Source: an uncultured Coriobacteriaceae bacterium | GTDB taxonomy: Bacteria; Actinomycetota; Coriobacteriia; Coriobacteriales; Atopobiaceae | Length of the DNA: 6,955 nt | Direction of reading: 5' to 3' | Assembly (NCBI GenBank): GCA_947367165.1 | Contig: CANBCO010000017.1 | Span: 1-6,955, forward strand | Part shown: one piece after another, positions 5,611 through 6,955 of the stretch | How positions within the stretch are numbered: position 1 is the stretch's first letter | Layout: every line of letters begins with the position of its first letter | The notes under the pieces: model-generated | What the model was told of the DNA's origin: nothing | Databases searched by the model: none | What the model saw: the letters and a program-made list of their open reading frames with translations, nothing else | Translations under genes and position numbers: made by a program

Positions 5611-6420
5611 ATGAACATGATTGAGCTCAAACATATTTCGCGGACGTTTCGCGTGCAAAAGCAGAGCATAACCGCCGTAAACGACGTTTCGCTCACCATT
5701 GAACAAGGCGAGATTTTTGGCATTGTGGGTTTCTCGGGAGCGGGAAAATCAACGCTGGTACGCTGCATAAACCTGCTCGAGCGCCCAGACACAGGTGAAG
5801 TTATCGTTAACGGCCTAAACCTGATGCAACTTTCAAAACCGCAGCTCAGGCAGGCGCGAAAAAAAATTGGCATGATTTTTCAGGACTTTAACTTGCTCAA
5901 TCAGCGAAACGTGCTGAAGAACGTGAGCTACCCGCTTGAGCTGGACCACGCAGACAAAGACGCCGCCGAGAAACGCGCCCTTGAACTGCTGGAACTGGTA
6001 GATCTGCAAGATCGCGCAACCAGCTATCCGGCGCAGCTCTCGGGAGGTCAACAGCAACGAGTCGCTATTGCGCGCGCGCTTGCAAATCGGCCAGACGTGC
6101 TGCTCTGCGACGAAGCCACCAGCGCGCTTGACAGCGAAGCAACCGCCTCGGTACTCGACCTTTTGCGCTCGCTGCAAAAAAAGCTGCACGTTACCATCGT
6201 CGTCATCACGCACGAGCTCTCCGTTGCAGAGACGCTGTGCGACCACATTGCCGTCATGGACGGCGGCAGAATCTGCGAGGTAGGCAAGGCCGCGCAAGTT
6301 TTTGCGCACCCCACCAGCGAGACGGCAATTCGCCTCATCGAGCCAGCCTACGCCCTCGCGCGCTCGCTGTACCAACGGCGTCCTGACCTCTTTAAGAACA
6401 AGGAGGCGCGCCTCACATGA
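5611..6420 (+). CDS. metN: Methionine-type ABC transporter ATP-binding protein, short form
   Basis: ATPase that energises uptake of methionine (D- or L-) with the MetI permease and a MetQ lipoprotein; it acts on the inner face of the membrane. Visible in its 269 residues: Walker A GFSGAGKST (40-48), Q-loop Q91, signature LSGGQQQ (143-149), Walker B VLLCDEA (163-169, with D167 and E168), D-loop SALD (171-174) and switch histidine H201. The overlap with a clear MetI makes the MetN assignment firm. Typical MetN is about 340 residues and ends in a NIL domain that binds methionine and inhibits transport. Here the protein stops about 25 residues after RLIEP, so that domain is missing. The gene ends ATGA, overlapping metI by four bases. 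ATG 5617 is a possible alternative start two codons downstream. Confidence 0.92.
   Translation: MNMIELKHISRTFRVQKQSITAVNDVSLTIEQGEIFGIVGFSGAGKSTLVRCINLLERPDTGEVIVNGLNLMQLSKPQLRQARKKIGMIFQDFNLLNQRNVLKNVSYPLELDHADKDAAEKRALELLELVDLQDRATSYPAQLSGGQQQRVAIARALANRPDVLLCDEATSALDSEATASVLDLLRSLQKKLHVTIVVITHELSVAETLCDHIAVMDGGRICEVGKAAQVFAHPTSETAIRLIEPAYALARSLYQRRPDLFKNKEARLT
5727..5737 (-). repeat. CCGAGAAACCC word inside metN (Walker A codons)
   Basis: Minus-strand exact copy of the 11-base word. On the plus strand it covers the codons for Gly-Phe-Ser of the Walker A loop. Those residues are conserved, so this copy could owe part of its existence to the protein. Confidence 0.5.
5966..5976 (+). repeat. 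CCGAGAAACGC word inside metN
   Basis: Part of a 17-base identity, GCCGAGAAACGCGCCCT, shared between metN 5965-5981 and metI 6558-6574. It encodes AEKRAL (residues 119-124) in a non-catalytic helical stretch. Confidence 0.55.
6400..6406 (+). promoter_or_regulatory. Ribosome binding site of metI
   Basis: AAGGAGG, a near-perfect Shine-Dalgarno sequence inside the 3' end of metN, lies ten bases before ATG 6417. It fixes the metI start at the ATGA overlap. Confidence 0.85.
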
Positions 6421-6955
6421 TTTCTACCAACATGGCCATACTCATTGCGCTTGGCACCCTGCAAACGCTCTACATGACCCTCGTTTCAACCGCGATTGCC
6501 TATGTGATTGGCGTTCCTTTGGGGGTGCTGTTGTTTGTGACAAGCAAAGGCGGCATTGCCGAGAAACGCGCCCTCCACCTCGTGTTAGCTTTCATTGTGA
6601 ACGTACTAAGAAGCGTGCCCTTCCTCATCTTGCTGGTAGCCCTTTTGCCGGTGACGCGTGCCATTGTTGGCACGTCGCTGGGTTCTACCGCAACTATAGT
6701 CCCGCTTGTAGGGGGATCAGCGCCGTACGTGGCGCGCTTGGTAGAAAGCTCACTTAAAGAAGTGAACCCCGGCGTAATTGAAGCAGCGCGCTCGATGGGT
6801 TCAACCCCAACGCAGATTGTGACCAAAGTGCTGGTACCCGAGGCAGCCCCATCCCTTTTGGTAGGCGCCTGTATTGCGCTCGCCACCATCTTGGGTTACT
6901 CGGCGATGGCAGGTTTTGTTGGCGGAGGAGGCCTGGGCGCTATCGCAATTATGTA
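6417..6955 (+). CDS. metI: Methionine ABC transporter permease (3' end cut by window)
   Basis: Membrane permease of the methionine uptake transporter and partner of the MetN ATPase just upstream. The 179 visible residues match the MetI pattern closely. They include a first helix with TLQTLYMTLVSTAIAYVIG (14-32), GVPLGVLLFVT (32-42), the conserved NVLRSVPFLILLVALLP (62-78), TRAIVGTSLG (80-89), IVPL and APYVARLVE (102-110), then the ATPase-coupling EAA loop EAARSMGSTPTQIV (122-135) and VLVPEAAP (138-145). The visible part ends in a glycine-rich YSAMAGFVGGGGLG (161-174). Family members are about 217-230 residues, so roughly 40 residues lie beyond the right edge. The start is set by AAGGAGG and the four-base overlap with metN, indicating translational coupling. 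A metQ gene would be expected downstream. Confidence 0.95.
   Translation, partial: MISTNMAILIALGTLQTLYMTLVSTAIAYVIGVPLGVLLFVTSKGGIAEKRALHLVLAFIVNVLRSVPFLILLVALLPVTRAIVGTSLGSTATIVPLVGGSAPYVARLVESSLKEVNPGVIEAARSMGSTPTQIVTKVLVPEAAPSLLVGACIALATILGYSAMAGFVGGGGLGAIAIM
6559..6569 (+). repeat. CCGAGAAACGC word inside metI
   Basis: Second member of the 17-base identity with metN. It encodes AEKRAL (residues 48-53) in the cytoplasmic loop after the first helices, a position not known to be conserved in MetI. Confidence 0.55.

Overview
The window looks like a low-to-middle GC member of the Actinomycetota, most plausibly an oral or mucosal Coriobacteriia of the Atopobiaceae (Lancefieldella/Atopobium type). 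This is inferred from the gene types: a BspA-like surface protein carrying Listeria-Bacteroides repeats and Trp/Tyr-rich wall-binding repeats, and a MetNI transporter. No rRNA or other marker is present, so the taxonomy is a guess.

Layout, all genes on the + strand: (1) positions 1-1620, the 3' part of an AarF/UbiB/ABC1-family atypical kinase gene, open at the left edge and ending in two membrane helices. (2) 1621-1948, a 328-bp gap with a 125-bp dispersed repeat, a candidate promoter and a ribosome binding site. (3) 1949-5307, a large secreted BspA-family protein. It has two modules of a cap followed by 26-residue repeats, then three Listeria-Bacteroides repeats and a wall-binding repeat tail. 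(4) 5308-5610, a gap with a strong intrinsic terminator, a second copy of the 125-bp repeat and a promoter that seems to give a leaderless mRNA. (5) 5611-6420, a MetN-type ATPase without the usual C-terminal regulatory domain, overlapping by ATGA with (6) 6417-6955, the MetI permease, cut by the right edge.

The main discovery candidate is at the start of the surface-protein gene. The only well-placed start (ATG 1949, with AAAGGAG) opens a reading frame that runs into a run of seven CT units (2011-2024) and then stops at 2033-2035. The long surface-protein frame is a different one and has no usable start near a ribosome binding site. Losing one CT unit, or gaining two, joins the two frames and yields a textbook signal peptide whose hydrophobic core is partly encoded by the CT run. 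This is the architecture of a slipped-strand phase-variation switch, shown here in the OFF state. It has the same logic as the CTCTT repeats in the signal-peptide region of neisserial opa genes.

A second signal is the short word CCGAGAAAC. It occurs seven times on the two strands, in three genes and both gaps, where about 0.05 occurrences are expected by chance; its 7-base core occurs twelve times. It is absent from the 3.2-kb surface-protein frame. In both gaps it forms inverted pairs. This resembles DNA-uptake or other genome-wide signal words and deserves a whole-genome count. The surface gene is also bracketed by the two 125-bp direct repeats, which suggests a movable or recombinogenic cassette between the kinase gene and the methionine transporter operon.
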